DNA from: Leptolyngbya ohadii IS1
Lineage (GTDB): Bacteria; Cyanobacteriota; Cyanobacteriia; Elainellales; Elainellaceae
Assembly: GCF_002215035.1 (NCBI RefSeq)
Contig: NZ_NKFP01000004.1
Coordinates: 745,726 to 809,725, forward strand
Direction of reading: 5' to 3'
Length of the DNA stretch: 64,000 nt
Within the stretch, counting starts at the first letter, position 1, and the number at the start of each line of letters is the position of its first letter. A model generated the notes under the pieces. It did no database searches. It saw only the letters and a list, made by a program, of their open reading frames with translations, and was not told the origin of the DNA. Below, in pieces: positions 46,757 through 54,956 of the stretch. The position numbers and the translations under genes were made by a program.

Positions 46757-48899
46757 ACCAAAACACCGTCCCCTGCCCTAGCTCACTGTCTACGCCGATC
46801 GATCCTCCATGCGCTTCGATGATCTGGCGACAGAGATAGAGTCCGAGTCCGAGTCCGACGGATTTGGGTTTCTGGCTGCCGCGATAGTAGGGGTCGAAGA
46901 GGCGATCGCGCTGTTCGGGTTTGATGCCGATGCCGTTGTCGCCGACGGTGCAGTGAATCCAGGAGCTGCGAAGATCGGCGGTGAGGGTGATGGTGAGTCC
47001 GGGAGGGTTGTGCTTGAGGGCATTTGCCATCAGGTTTTGGTAGACTCGCGACAGCTGAAGCGGATCGGCTTTGATCGGGGGCAGATCGGCGGAAATGCGA
47101 TCGTCGAGAATGGTGCGTTCCTTTTCCAGCAGGGGATAGAGGTCGGACAGGGCGGAGTTGACCAGATCCCGCAGGGCGATCGGTTCTGGGTGGAGGGCGA
47201 TGCCCCAAATTTCGGCGGCGTGACTGTCGATCAGGGAGTTGATCAGTTCCAGCTGGCGCTGATTGCTTTCCTGCATCCGGCTCAGGATTTTGCGCGGCAG
47301 TTTCAGATCGTCTCCGGGCTGTTCGCTCAGGTTGTTCAGCACCATTGCGGTTCCCAGTACGGGATTGCGAAGATCGTGGGAAACGGCGTGGAGAAACAGG
47401 TTGAGCTGGCGGCGCAGTTCGGCTTCCAGGGATTCAAGCTGCTCGTTCTTTTGTTCTAATCCCTGCGAGTATTCTGCAAGCTGCTGGTGGGACTGCTTCA
47501 ACTGCTGCCGCATATGGTTAAACGCCTGTGCCAGCGTCCCCAATTCACCCGATCGCTTCACATCTACCTCCCGATCCCAATCTCCCTCTGCCAATGCTTC
47601 AGCGGCACGGCTCAGCTCCAGAATCGGACGGGCAATCCACTGACTGGTAGCAATTCCCAGGGCGATCGCCAGCAGCAGCGCAACCAGGCACAGCAAAATC
47701 GTAATCCGCGTATTGGCGTTAATTTTCGCCATGAATTCCTCTTCGGGAATGACCACGACGACAAGCCATTCCAAGCCCCGGAATCCGCCCCGCCGCTGCG
47801 AGACCCCTCCCCCTCCGGGATAATCGACGCCTGGAAAGGGCTGGACTTTCACAAATCGCCGCCTGCCGTTCTCATGAAACTCAAACTCTTGAGGGCGGGA
47901 AATATTCGCCAGTTTGCCGTACTGCTGCTTGAGAAAATTGGCAGTGATGCGGGTGAGTCTATCCTGGCTGTTCTGAACGTCGATCGGCTTCTTCGTCTCC
48001 CCTTCCAGTCGAAAAGGTTTCTCTCCGGTTGAGGTGGCAATCAGATTTCCGTTGGGTTCTACGATGAAAATTTGCCCGGTTTCGCCCACCTTAAGGTCAC
48101 AGAGAAATTGCCCAATTCCTGCCAGGCTCAGGGTGGCATCGGCGACGCCCAGCAGATTTCCCCGGCGATCGGAGAAGGGGCGATCGGCTGAAATTACAGG
48201 CGCATTATCCGTAACGGTGTAGTAGGGGTCAATCCACAGCAGCGAACCTGCATCGACTGCCCGCTGATACCAGGGACGCAAACGCGGATCGTAATCCGGT
48301 ATGGTGTTGACGACCTGTGTCCGCCTTCCCCACTCATTCACTGTCCAGACCCGCAGATTTTTGTCTTTGCTCACATCGCGAACTGCCATCTCAAGCTGAT
48401 TGTTCGCGTTATAGCCAATGTCGATATAGTTGCCCTTTTCTGTGCCAATCGAAATAAAGGTGAGTCCGCTGCGCTGTGCCACGGTTCCCTCCGATCGCAG
48501 ACACCGCTGGTCAGCCAGAGCAACCGTGTTGAAGGGCTGATTGCTAAACTGCTGAAACTGCTCCCACAGATAGGGTTCCAGGCTCGTAATGTCATCGATA
48601 TTCAGCAAGCCCAGCCGCACATTGTCCGCATTCATCTCGGTGACAATCTGGGGAATCCGCAGGTATGCCTCCAGGGTTTGTTTAGTGCGATCGCTCGCCT
48701 CCCGCTCTAGCTGGCTGACCAGATCCCGCACCGCATCCTGCCCGTTGCGATAGGACAAATAGCCCGTCACGCCAACGATCGCCACAATTTGCAGCAAAAA
48801 CGGAATGATCAGGATGACCCGCAGCGGTACCCGTCTGGATAGGCTGGCAAGGGGTTTCAGGACAGTACGACGAAGCGACGAACGCATAAATAGGTTCAC
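46737..48899 (-). CDS. Membrane sensor histidine kinase (Cache-HAMP-HisKA-HATPase)
   Basis: 720 residues. TM1 at about 27-49 is followed by an extracytoplasmic dCache-type domain (about 55-385, with RLRPWYQRAVDAGSLLW and GVADATLSL). TM2 at about 395-420 (ITILLCLVALLLAIALGIA) is followed by HAMP (IARPILELSRAAEALAEGDW) and a coiled coil. The H box is LHAVSHDLRNPVLG, the N box NLMANALKHNP, G1 DNGIGI and G2 GLGLGLYL. It should sense a small ligand outside the cytoplasmic membrane. No response regulator gene is adjacent. Confidence 0.93.
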   Translation of the reverse strand: MNLFMRSSLRRTVLKPLASLSRRVPLRVILIIPFLLQIVAIVGVTGYLSYRNGQDAVRDLVSQLEREASDRTKQTLEAYLRIPQIVTEMNADNVRLGLLNIDDITSLEPYLWEQFQQFSNQPFNTVALADQRCLRSEGTVAQRSGLTFISIGTEKGNYIDIGYNANNQLEMAVRDVSKDKNLRVWTVNEWGRRTQVVNTIPDYDPRLRPWYQRAVDAGSLLWIDPYYTVTDNAPVISADRPFSDRRGNLLGVADATLSLAGIGQFLCDLKVGETGQIFIVEPNGNLIATSTGEKPFRLEGETKKPIDVQNSQDRLTRITANFLKQQYGKLANISRPQEFEFHENGRRRFVKVQPFPGVDYPGGGGVSQRRGGFRGLEWLVVVVIPEEEFMAKINANTRITILLCLVALLLAIALGIATSQWIARPILELSRAAEALAEGDWDREVDVKRSGELGTLAQAFNHMRQQLKQSHQQLAEYSQGLEQKNEQLESLEAELRRQLNLFLHAVSHDLRNPVLGTAMVLNNLSEQPGDDLKLPRKILSRMQESNQRQLELINSLIDSHAAEIWGIALHPEPIALRDLVNSALSDLYPLLEKERTILDDRISADLPPIKADPLQLSRVYQNLMANALKHNPPGLTITLTADLRSSWIHCTVGDNGIGIKPEQRDRLFDPYYRGSQKPKSVGLGLGLYLCRQIIEAHGGSIGVDSELGQGTVFWFTLPIA

Positions 48900-49337
48900 T
48901 GCCGAGGATAGTCCTATTCTCAGCTATTGTTCGCGGGATGGACGGAAACCCGCATTCTTTTCAAAGATTTGTGATACGCCTGATGGCAACAAGCGATTGG
49001 CGAAAAGCTAGCAGCAAGAAAGCTGGCGGCAAGAAAGAGGGATTGAAGGCAATCTGTAGAGCTTGACCCCCAATCCACTGCACTCATCGAATCTGACGAA
49101 CTACTCTTGATGTTTCTATTTTGGGCAAACCGTCCTGAATCCTGGTAAATCGAAATGCAGATTCCCCTCTCCCCACATTGATTGATCTGCGCTGAGAGAA
49201 TTTTTGATCCCCGTACCTCAAGGGATATAAGCCCTCCCCCGCCGATCGGTAGGCGAAAGACTTAAAAAAAGATAAACCCGCTTGAAATTCTTTGAAAATA
49301 AAGTAAATATGCATATAGACTTGCGAATCGAAAGAAA
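48900..49337. other. Spacer upstream of the Lrp gene
   Basis: Contains a 15-nt duplication AAAGCTagCAGCAAG / AAAGCTggCGGCAAG (49004-49033) and the palindrome ATATGCATAT (49307-49316). No gene or RNA recognised. Confidence 0.6.
49307..49316. promoter_or_regulatory. Palindrome ATATGCATAT before the Lrp-type regulator
   Basis: Ends 22 bp upstream of the ATG at 49338. The same core lies upstream of the hypothetical gene at 41044. Lrp/AsnC proteins usually regulate their own promoters. Confidence 0.45.
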
Positions 49338-49817
49338 ATGGAGCTAAACGAGGCGGATTCCAAAATTCTTCAGCAAATGATGTCTCAAGGTCGTATCACC
49401 TGGGCGGAGCTGGCACATGGGCTGGAACTTTCTGCTCCTGCGGCTGCCGATCGCGTACGGCGACTGGAGGAAAAGGGCGTGATTCAGGGCTACACTGCGC
49501 GGATTAATCCAGAGGCGATCGGCTGTCATCTCACGGCGTTTGTTGCCGTTACCCTGGAACATCCCCGCCATCGGGAAGGCTTTTTGCAGCTGGTGCAGCA
49601 GCTTACTGCAATTCAGGAATGCCACCACGTCACCGGCGACGACGATTACCTGCTCAAAATTCGCTGCCGCCACACCCGTGATCTGGAACATCTGGTCAGC
49701 GAGCAGCTAAAGTCCCTTCCCGGTATCCTGCGAACCCGCACCACGATCGTCCTTTCCACTGTTAAAGAAACCTCCGATTTACCCCTCTATCGAGAAACTG
49801 AGGTAGACAATGCTTAG
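49338..49817 (+). CDS. Lrp/AsnC family transcriptional regulator
   Basis: 159 residues. N-terminal winged helix (LQQMMSQGRITWAELAHGL ... SAPAAADRVRRLEEKGVI) and C-terminal ligand-binding RAM domain (FVAVTLEHPRHREGF, ITGDDDYLLKIRC-type sequence). It overlaps the LysE-type exporter gene by 8 bp, the common arrangement in which an Lrp-type protein senses an amino acid and controls its exporter. Confidence 0.92.
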   Translation: MELNEADSKILQQMMSQGRITWAELAHGLELSAPAAADRVRRLEEKGVIQGYTARINPEAIGCHLTAFVAVTLEHPRHREGFLQLVQQLTAIQECHHVTGDDDYLLKIRCRHTRDLEHLVSEQLKSLPGILRTRTTIVLSTVKETSDLPLYRETEVDNA

Positions 49818-50493
49818 CCCTGCAATTGACCCTAATTCTTTACTGCGCGGACTGCTGATAGGCTTCTCGATCGCCGCCCCCGTGGGACCGATCGGCATCC
49901 TCAGTATCCGGCGCACCCTCACCGACGGTTTACTCATGGGTATCCTTACCGGACTGGGTGCAGCCACCGCAGACGCAATTTATGGCGGCATCGCCGGATT
50001 TGGACTCACCGCGATTTCCAACGTGCTGATTCAGCAGGGCTTTTGGCTCAGGGTTTTGGGCGGTCTATTTCTCTGCTATTTGGGTATCCGGATCTTTTTC
50101 AGCAAACCAATCTTCCCATCTCCCTCAGATGAGCCTGCGGAAAACCAGAAGCGATCGCTCCGCGCAGCCGCCTTCGGCGGATCGATCAAAACTCTCATGG
50201 GAGCTTATAGCTCAACCGTATTCCTCACCCTCACCAATCCCGCCACTATTCTCTCCTTTACCGCCGTCTTTGCCGGATTGGGACTCGCCAATAGCCGCAA
50301 TAGCTATACAGAGGCGATCGTTTTGGTGCTGGGCGTATTCCTTGGCTCTGCCCTGTGGTGGCTGCTGCTCTGCGGCTCCGTCAGCCTGTTTCGGATACGC
50401 CTGAACGCCAAAACTCTGCGCTGGCTGAATCGAATTTCCGGTCTAGTCCTCCTAACCTTTGGCATAATTGCTCTGAGCTTACGGTCGCAATAA
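49810..50493 (+). CDS. LysE/RhtB-type amino acid exporter
   Basis: 227 residues with six hydrophobic segments and the family motif GFSIAAPVGPIGILSIRR (residues about 16-33). It probably exports a basic or neutral amino acid across the cytoplasmic membrane under the control of the overlapping Lrp-type gene. The last 211 bp are duplicated in inverted orientation immediately downstream (50503-50718). Confidence 0.92.
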   Translation: MLSPAIDPNSLLRGLLIGFSIAAPVGPIGILSIRRTLTDGLLMGILTGLGAATADAIYGGIAGFGLTAISNVLIQQGFWLRVLGGLFLCYLGIRIFFSKPIFPSPSDEPAENQKRSLRAAAFGGSIKTLMGAYSSTVFLTLTNPATILSFTAVFAGLGLANSRNSYTEAIVLVLGVFLGSALWWLLLCGSVSLFRIRLNAKTLRWLNRISGLVLLTFGIIALSLRSQ

Positions 50494-50718
50494 GGGGGCG
50501 CACCCCCTTATTGCGACCGTAAGCTCAGAGCAATTATGCCAAAGGTTAGGAGGACTAGACCGGAAATTCGATTCAGCCAGCGCAGAGTTTTGGCGTTCAG
50601 GCGTATCCGAAACAGGCTGACGGAGCCGCAGAGCAGCAGCCACCACAGGGCAGAGCCAAGGAATACGCCCAGCACCAAAACGATCGCCTCTGTATAGCTA
50701 TTGCGGCTATTGGCGAGT
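50283..50718. repeat. Perfect inverted repeat, 216-bp arms, 4-bp spacer
   Basis: 50283-50498 and 50503-50718 are reverse complements around the spacer CGCA, with GGGGG/CCCCC at the centre. The right arm re-creates the 3' end of the LysE-type gene on the minus strand, then joins M23 sequence within GT-ACCAATCCG, where both sources share CCAATCCG. Confidence 0.95.
50508..50718 (-). pseudogene. Inverted copy of the LysE exporter 3' end
   Basis: Encodes the last 70 residues of the exporter (from LANSRNSYTEAIV to the stop) identically on the minus strand, without a start. It belongs to the inverted repeat and is not an independent gene. Confidence 0.9.
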
Positions 50719-51321
50719 ACCAATCCGATCGCACGGCACTGGCAGAACTCCAGAAAGCAGCAATGGCGATCGAACGGCAGCGGCGACAGGTAGAAGGTCA
50801 GCGCAACCAAGTCGCTCTCTTAACGCAGGAACTCCAGGCACAAAAGACAGAGTATCAGGCGCAGGCAGCCTCCCAGCAGGAACTCATCAACCGACTGCGG
50901 CAGGATCGACAGGCACTCGAAGCGGCAGAGGAACAGCTTGCCAAAGCCGAGAAAGGCTACCAGGGCAAACAGTCGGCAACGGTGGCACGGCTCAAATTTT
51001 TGCAGCGGCAGCAGGGAAGCCGGGGCTGGGCACTCTTGCTGGACAGCGAGAATTTGAATGAGTTTCTCGATCGGCGCTATCAGCTTCAGCGGGTGTACCA
51101 ATCCGATCGCACGGCACTGGCAGAACTCCAGAAAGCAGCAATGGCGATCGAACGGCAGCGGCGACAGGTAGAAGGTCAGCGCAACCAAGTCGCTCTCTTA
51201 ACGCAGGAACTCCAGGCACAAAAGACAGAGTATCAGGCGCAGGCAGCCTCCCAGCAGGAACTCATCAACCGACTGCGGCAGGATCGACAGGCACTCGAAG
51301 CGGCAGAGGAACAGCTTGCCA
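50717..51321 (+). repeat. Direct repeat of 227 bp at a 378-bp offset inside the M23 gene
   Basis: 50717-50943 equals 51095-51321. The offset is 378 bp = 126 codons, so the reading frame is kept. The copies end differently: the first continues KAEKGYQG, the second RDSRNLAIL. Confidence 0.95.
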
Positions 51322-51779
51322 GGGATTCGCGCAATTTGGCAATTTTGATTCAGCGGCTTGCTGGGGGCGATCGGTCTCGTCCGGCAATCATCGGCACCGG
51401 GCAAATGGGCTATCCCAGCATTGGGGAAATTACCAGCAGCTTTGGCTACCGAATTCACCCCATTCTCGGCTACAAGCGGTTCCACGCAGGCATCGACTTT
51501 GGCGCAGATACGGGCAGTCCGATCTATGCCGCAGATTCGGGGGTTGTCCTCTTTGCCGGATGGTATGGCGGCTATGGTCAATCCGTCATCATTGATCACG
51601 GCAACAGCCTCACCACCCTCTATGCCCACGCCAGCGAACTCTATGTCTCCGAAGGGCAGTCCATCCAGCAGGGACAGGTGATTGCGGCGATCGGCTCTAC
51701 GGGACTTTCCACCGGACCCCATCTGCATTTTGAGGTGCGGCAAAACGGCGAACCTGTTGATCCCTTGAATTACCTGTAA
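50763..51779 (+). CDS. M23 family peptidase (EnvC/NlpD-like), 5' end replaced by rearrangement
   Basis: 338 residues from the first ATG after the junction. The C-terminal LytM/M23 domain is complete: SSFGYRIHP, HAGIDFGAD and GPHLHFEVR. The N-terminal half is a coiled coil in which 76 residues (VYQSDRTALAEL to EEQLA) occur twice. There is no signal peptide, although relatives are exported to cleave or regulate peptidoglycan hydrolysis. The true 5' end appears lost where the inverted LysE copy joins. As written the product may be non-functional. Confidence 0.75.
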   Translation: MAIERQRRQVEGQRNQVALLTQELQAQKTEYQAQAASQQELINRLRQDRQALEAAEEQLAKAEKGYQGKQSATVARLKFLQRQQGSRGWALLLDSENLNEFLDRRYQLQRVYQSDRTALAELQKAAMAIERQRRQVEGQRNQVALLTQELQAQKTEYQAQAASQQELINRLRQDRQALEAAEEQLARDSRNLAILIQRLAGGDRSRPAIIGTGQMGYPSIGEITSSFGYRIHPILGYKRFHAGIDFGADTGSPIYAADSGVVLFAGWYGGYGQSVIIDHGNSLTTLYAHASELYVSEGQSIQQGQVIAAIGSTGLSTGPHLHFEVRQNGEPVDPLNYL

Positions 51780-51853
51780 AAATTAAATAATCTATGCCCT
51801 GTTCTGTGAATCGGGAACGATTACCCCTTCAAGAAACGGTGGAGTAAACGGCA

Positions 51854-52741
51854 ATGGCAGCAAAATTATCGATCGATTTTGCCCAGGAGCAGGAGCAGGG
51901 CTACGAGCGCGTTTTTGCCAGGCGACCGCTGCTCACTAATCTGTCGCTGAGCTGGAACGGCATCTATTTTGCCTACGATTACATGCCACCCGGAGAAACG
52001 CCGGAAGTTTCTGCGAAGCAGCACTGTATCGCCATTTTTGCCAACCCCAGTGCAATTCGGGCAGAGCGACGGCTCGACGGAAAGTTTCGCCAGGAAGATG
52101 TGCAGGAAGGCGATATGGTGATTACGCCTGCGGACGTGAGCTGTGCAACCCGATGGCATGGGTCAGGCGGCGTGATTTTGCTGGGGGTCGAGCCATCCCG
52201 CTTTGCCCAGGCGGGCTATGAGTTTTTAGACCCCGATCGCGTTGAATTGGCTCCCCGCTTCGCCACTTCCGATCCGTTGACCTATCAACTGGGACGATCG
52301 ATTAAGCAAGCCATTGAGCAGGACGCAGTCGGCAATTGCCTCTATGCCGAAACGCTGGCAAACACGCTGATAGTCCATGTGCTTCAGCACTACGCAACTC
52401 GTCCTCTGAGACTGCAAGACCGGATTGATCGCCTCCCCCACGCTCAGCTCCAGCAGGTAATCGACTATATTTATGCCCATCTAGACCAGAATCTCAGTCT
52501 GGCTCAGTTAGCGGTCGTGGCTGGCATGAGTCCCCATTACTTTGCCCAGCGATTTAAGCAATCTATGGGCATGAGTCCGCATCAGTTTGTGATTCGTTGT
52601 CGGGTGGAGCGAGCCAAACAGCTTTTGCAGCAGGGACGATCGATCGCTGAAACGGCTCTCCTGGTCGGATTTGTTGACCAGAGCCATCTAAATCGCCACT
52701 TCAAACGCTGGTTTGGCATTACGCCGAAAATGCTGCGCTAG
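51854..52741 (+). CDS. AraC family transcriptional regulator
   Basis: 295 residues. The C-terminal double helix-turn-helix (about 195-295) has DQNLSLAQLAVVAGMSPHYFAQRFKQ and AETALLVGFVDQSHLNRHFKRWFGITP. The N-terminal half is a cupin-like effector domain. Effector and targets unknown. It precedes ndhA by 174 bp, without evidence of a shared operon. Confidence 0.9.
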   Translation: MAAKLSIDFAQEQEQGYERVFARRPLLTNLSLSWNGIYFAYDYMPPGETPEVSAKQHCIAIFANPSAIRAERRLDGKFRQEDVQEGDMVITPADVSCATRWHGSGGVILLGVEPSRFAQAGYEFLDPDRVELAPRFATSDPLTYQLGRSIKQAIEQDAVGNCLYAETLANTLIVHVLQHYATRPLRLQDRIDRLPHAQLQQVIDYIYAHLDQNLSLAQLAVVAGMSPHYFAQRFKQSMGMSPHQFVIRCRVERAKQLLQQGRSIAETALLVGFVDQSHLNRHFKRWFGITPKMLR

Positions 52742-52915
52742 CTCAGGCGTTTTTTAATCGATTCTCCTGTCTGTTTTCCTAAACTGATTTCTTCAGCCGA
52801 GTCTTTGAGATTGCCTGCGATCGCAAGAACGTCCAAAAATCGGAAAAATCTCCAAGATTGCTTTCCTGCCTCTGCTGATACTGAAGACAGCTTATTAGTT
52901 GGGGGTTTCTACCCT

Positions 52916-54028
52916 ATGGAATCGATCGACTTTCAGACCAGTTTCATTGACTTACTCCACAGCTTCGGCATTCCCACAGGGGCAGCAAAAGTTCTCTGGA
53001 TGCCGATTCCCATGATTCTGATCATCACATTTGCCACTCTCTTTGCCCTGGTGACAACCTGGATGGAGCGCAAGGTTTCGGCGGCAGCGCAGCAGCGCAT
53101 TGGTCCGGAGTTTATGGGTCCGTTTGGTGTTTTGGTTCCGATCGCCGATGTCCTGAAACTGCTCACGAAGGAAAATATCATTGCCGGCAGCATCGATCGC
53201 TGGCTGTTCACGCTGGCTCCCCTGCTGGTCTTTGTGCCCGTGTTTTTGTCCTACCTGATCGTGCCGTTTGGACAAACGATCGTCATTACGAATCTGGGCA
53301 TCGGCATCTTTCTCTGGGTTGCCCTATCGAGCATTGCGCCGATCGGTCTGTTGATGGCAGGCTATTCCTCAAACAACAAATACTCCCTGCTGGGCGGGTT
53401 GCGGGCTGCGGCTCAGTCGATTAGCTACGAAGTTCCCCTCGCTCTGTCTGTCCTGGCAGTGGTAATGATGTCAAATTCGCTCAGCACGATCGATATTGTG
53501 CAGCAGCAGTCGGGCTATGGAATTTTGGGCTGGAATCTCTGGCGACAGCCGATCGGCTTACTGATTTTTTGGATCGCGGCACTGGCAGAATGCGAACGGC
53601 TCCCTTTTGATCTGCCTGAAGCCGAAGAAGAACTCGTCGCCGGACACCAGACCGAATACACAGGCGTCCGCTTCATGCTGTTTTACGGCACGTCCTACAC
53701 CCAGTTGGTGTTGTCCGGTCTGCTGTTTGCAGTCCTGTATCTGGGGGGCTGGGAGTTTCCAGTTTCGGTGGATGCGATCGTCCGATGGTTCAACATTCCA
53801 CCCTCTGCGCCAGTCCAGATTTTGCTGGCAGCGCTGGGCATTGTGACGACGCTCTTCAAGGCTTATCTGATGGTGTTTCTGGCAGTTCTGATTCGCTGGA
53901 CGGTTCCGCGCGTCCGCATTGACCAGATTCTAGACCTGGGCTGGAAGTTTATGCTGCCGATTTCTCTGGTGAATCTCATTGCCACGGCTGGATTGAAACT
54001 CGCTTTTCCTGCCGCCTTTGGTGGCTAA
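52916..54028 (+). CDS. ndhA: NAD(P)H-quinone oxidoreductase subunit 1 (NdhA)
   Basis: 370 residues from ATG 52916; the frame opens 37 codons earlier without family similarity. About eight transmembrane helices with conserved [40 protein letters not shown] and the quinone-site region [15 protein letters not shown]. It is part of the membrane arm of NDH-1 in thylakoids, for cyclic electron flow and respiration. In most cyanobacteria ndhI, ndhG and ndhE follow directly. Here a sulfiredoxin gene does. Confidence 0.95.
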   Translation: MESIDFQTSFIDLLHSFGIPTGAAKVLWMPIPMILIITFATLFALVTTWMERKVSAAAQQRIGPEFMGPFGVLVPIADVLKLLTKENIIAGSIDRWLFTLAPLLVFVPVFLSYLIVPFGQTIVITNLGIGIFLWVALSSIAPIGLLMAGYSSNNKYSLLGGLRAAAQSISYEVPLALSVLAVVMMSNSLSTIDIVQQQSGYGILGWNLWRQPIGLLIFWIAALAECERLPFDLPEAEEELVAGHQTEYTGVRFMLFYGTSYTQLVLSGLLFAVLYLGGWEFPVSVDAIVRWFNIPPSAPVQILLAALGIVTTLFKAYLMVFLAVLIRWTVPRVRIDQILDLGWKFMLPISLVNLIATAGLKLAFPAAFGG

Positions 54029-54119
54029 TCCTGCTTTCCCGAACCCTGATGGACTTGAAACTCGCAGCTGTCAGGGATTGTAGATATTTTCTTCACAGAA
54101 GCCATTCTGGCTTGCAGCT

Positions 54120-54138
54120 CATAGTCGTTATGACTATG
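54120..54138. promoter_or_regulatory. Inverted repeat CATAGTC-GTTAT-GACTATG upstream of the sulfiredoxin gene
   Basis: Seven-base arms, five-base spacer, 34 bp before the ATG at 54173. It could be an operator for a redox-responsive or other dimeric regulator; none is identified. Confidence 0.45.
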
Positions 54139-54172
54139 ATGTAGAAGAAGCAATCATCGACAGGTCACTCCC

Positions 54173-54433
54173 ATGCGAATCCAAGATATCCCTCTCCGCG
54201 AAATTCGCCGTCCCCTCTTTCGGCAGAACGATCAAGAGAAAGTGAGAGCTTTGATGGAATCGATCGCCGAAATTGGCTTGCAGGAGCCGATCGATGTCCT
54301 GGAAGTAGACGGGCAATACTACGGCTTTTCCGGCTGTCATCGCTATGAAGCCTGCACGAAGCTGGGACACGAAACGATTCGCTGTCGGGTTCGCCGCGCT
54401 CCCAAATCGGTGCTAAAAGCGCACCTGGCTTAG
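54173..54433 (+). CDS. srxA: Sulfiredoxin
   Basis: 86 residues. The ParB/sulfiredoxin fold ends with the active-site motif FSGCHRYEA, with Cys as catalytic residue, plus IPLREIRRPL at the start. It reduces cysteine sulfinic acid of 2-Cys peroxiredoxins using ATP, protecting against peroxide. Small size and motif agree with cyanobacterial Srx. A minus-strand terminator lies just beyond its stop. Confidence 0.9.
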   Translation: MRIQDIPLREIRRPLFRQNDQEKVRALMESIAEIGLQEPIDVLEVDGQYYGFSGCHRYEACTKLGHETIRCRVRRAPKSVLKAHLA

Positions 54434-54439
54434 AACCTG

Positions 54440-54479
54440 GCTGAGAAATAAAAAATAAAAAGGCGAGCAAAATGCTCGC
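54440..54479 (-). terminator. Intrinsic terminator on the minus strand
   Basis: GCGAGCA (54463-54469) pairs with TGCTCGC (54473-54479). On the minus strand it is followed by CCTTTTTATTTTTTATTTC. It probably ends transcription of the gene at 54622-54831. Confidence 0.75.
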
Positions 54480-54621
54480 ACTCATTAAAAAATTATCTGT
54501 TTAAAAGGGGGCTGGTTGCGATCGGGTTAATCGGGTGAGTCTCTCTCATTCCCTTTTATAAACCCTATAAACCCGCAAAGCCGTTCAGCATTTCCCAGGA
54601 AAAATTTGAACTGAAGCAATA

Positions 54622-54831
54622 TTAAACCTTCGGATCGCTGGCATCCACTTCGGGAACCACATCCGGACGCTGCTTATCTTCCCAACCCGGCGGACGCTTC
54701 GAGTTGTACCAGGCGATCGAACCAATCGTCACCGCTGCGACAAAGCCCACAATATAAACTGCCGTGAAGGCAAACGGAAAATGAGGTTGCTTATCTATTG
54801 CTTCGGCTGCGGCTTGGAGTAGCACAGTCAT
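54622..54831 (-). CDS. Small single-helix membrane protein, candidate Psb35 (Ssl2148-like)
   Basis: 69 residues, MTVLLQAAAEAIDKQPHFPF, then one transmembrane helix (TAVYIVGFVAAVTIGSIAW) and a basic/acidic tail SKRPPGWEDKQRPD. AGGAAGG lies five bases upstream of the ATG. The topology and NSKRPPGW motif recall Psb35, a small protein of the CP47 assembly module of photosystem II, but I am relying on memory. It is a real small membrane protein gene; the specific name is tentative. Confidence 0.75.
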   Translation of the reverse strand: MTVLLQAAAEAIDKQPHFPFAFTAVYIVGFVAAVTIGSIAWYNSKRPPGWEDKQRPDVVPEVDASDPKV

Positions 54832-54956
54832 TTTTCCTTCCTCAGTATTTGTAACATTTTTCCCACTATAGAGCCAAGCTAGCCCTACTTCCTCACCCCT
54901 ACTCAGGATTTGATCCCGAAATAGAAAAGTGAGGATCTGTCTCCTGCCCTATTTCT

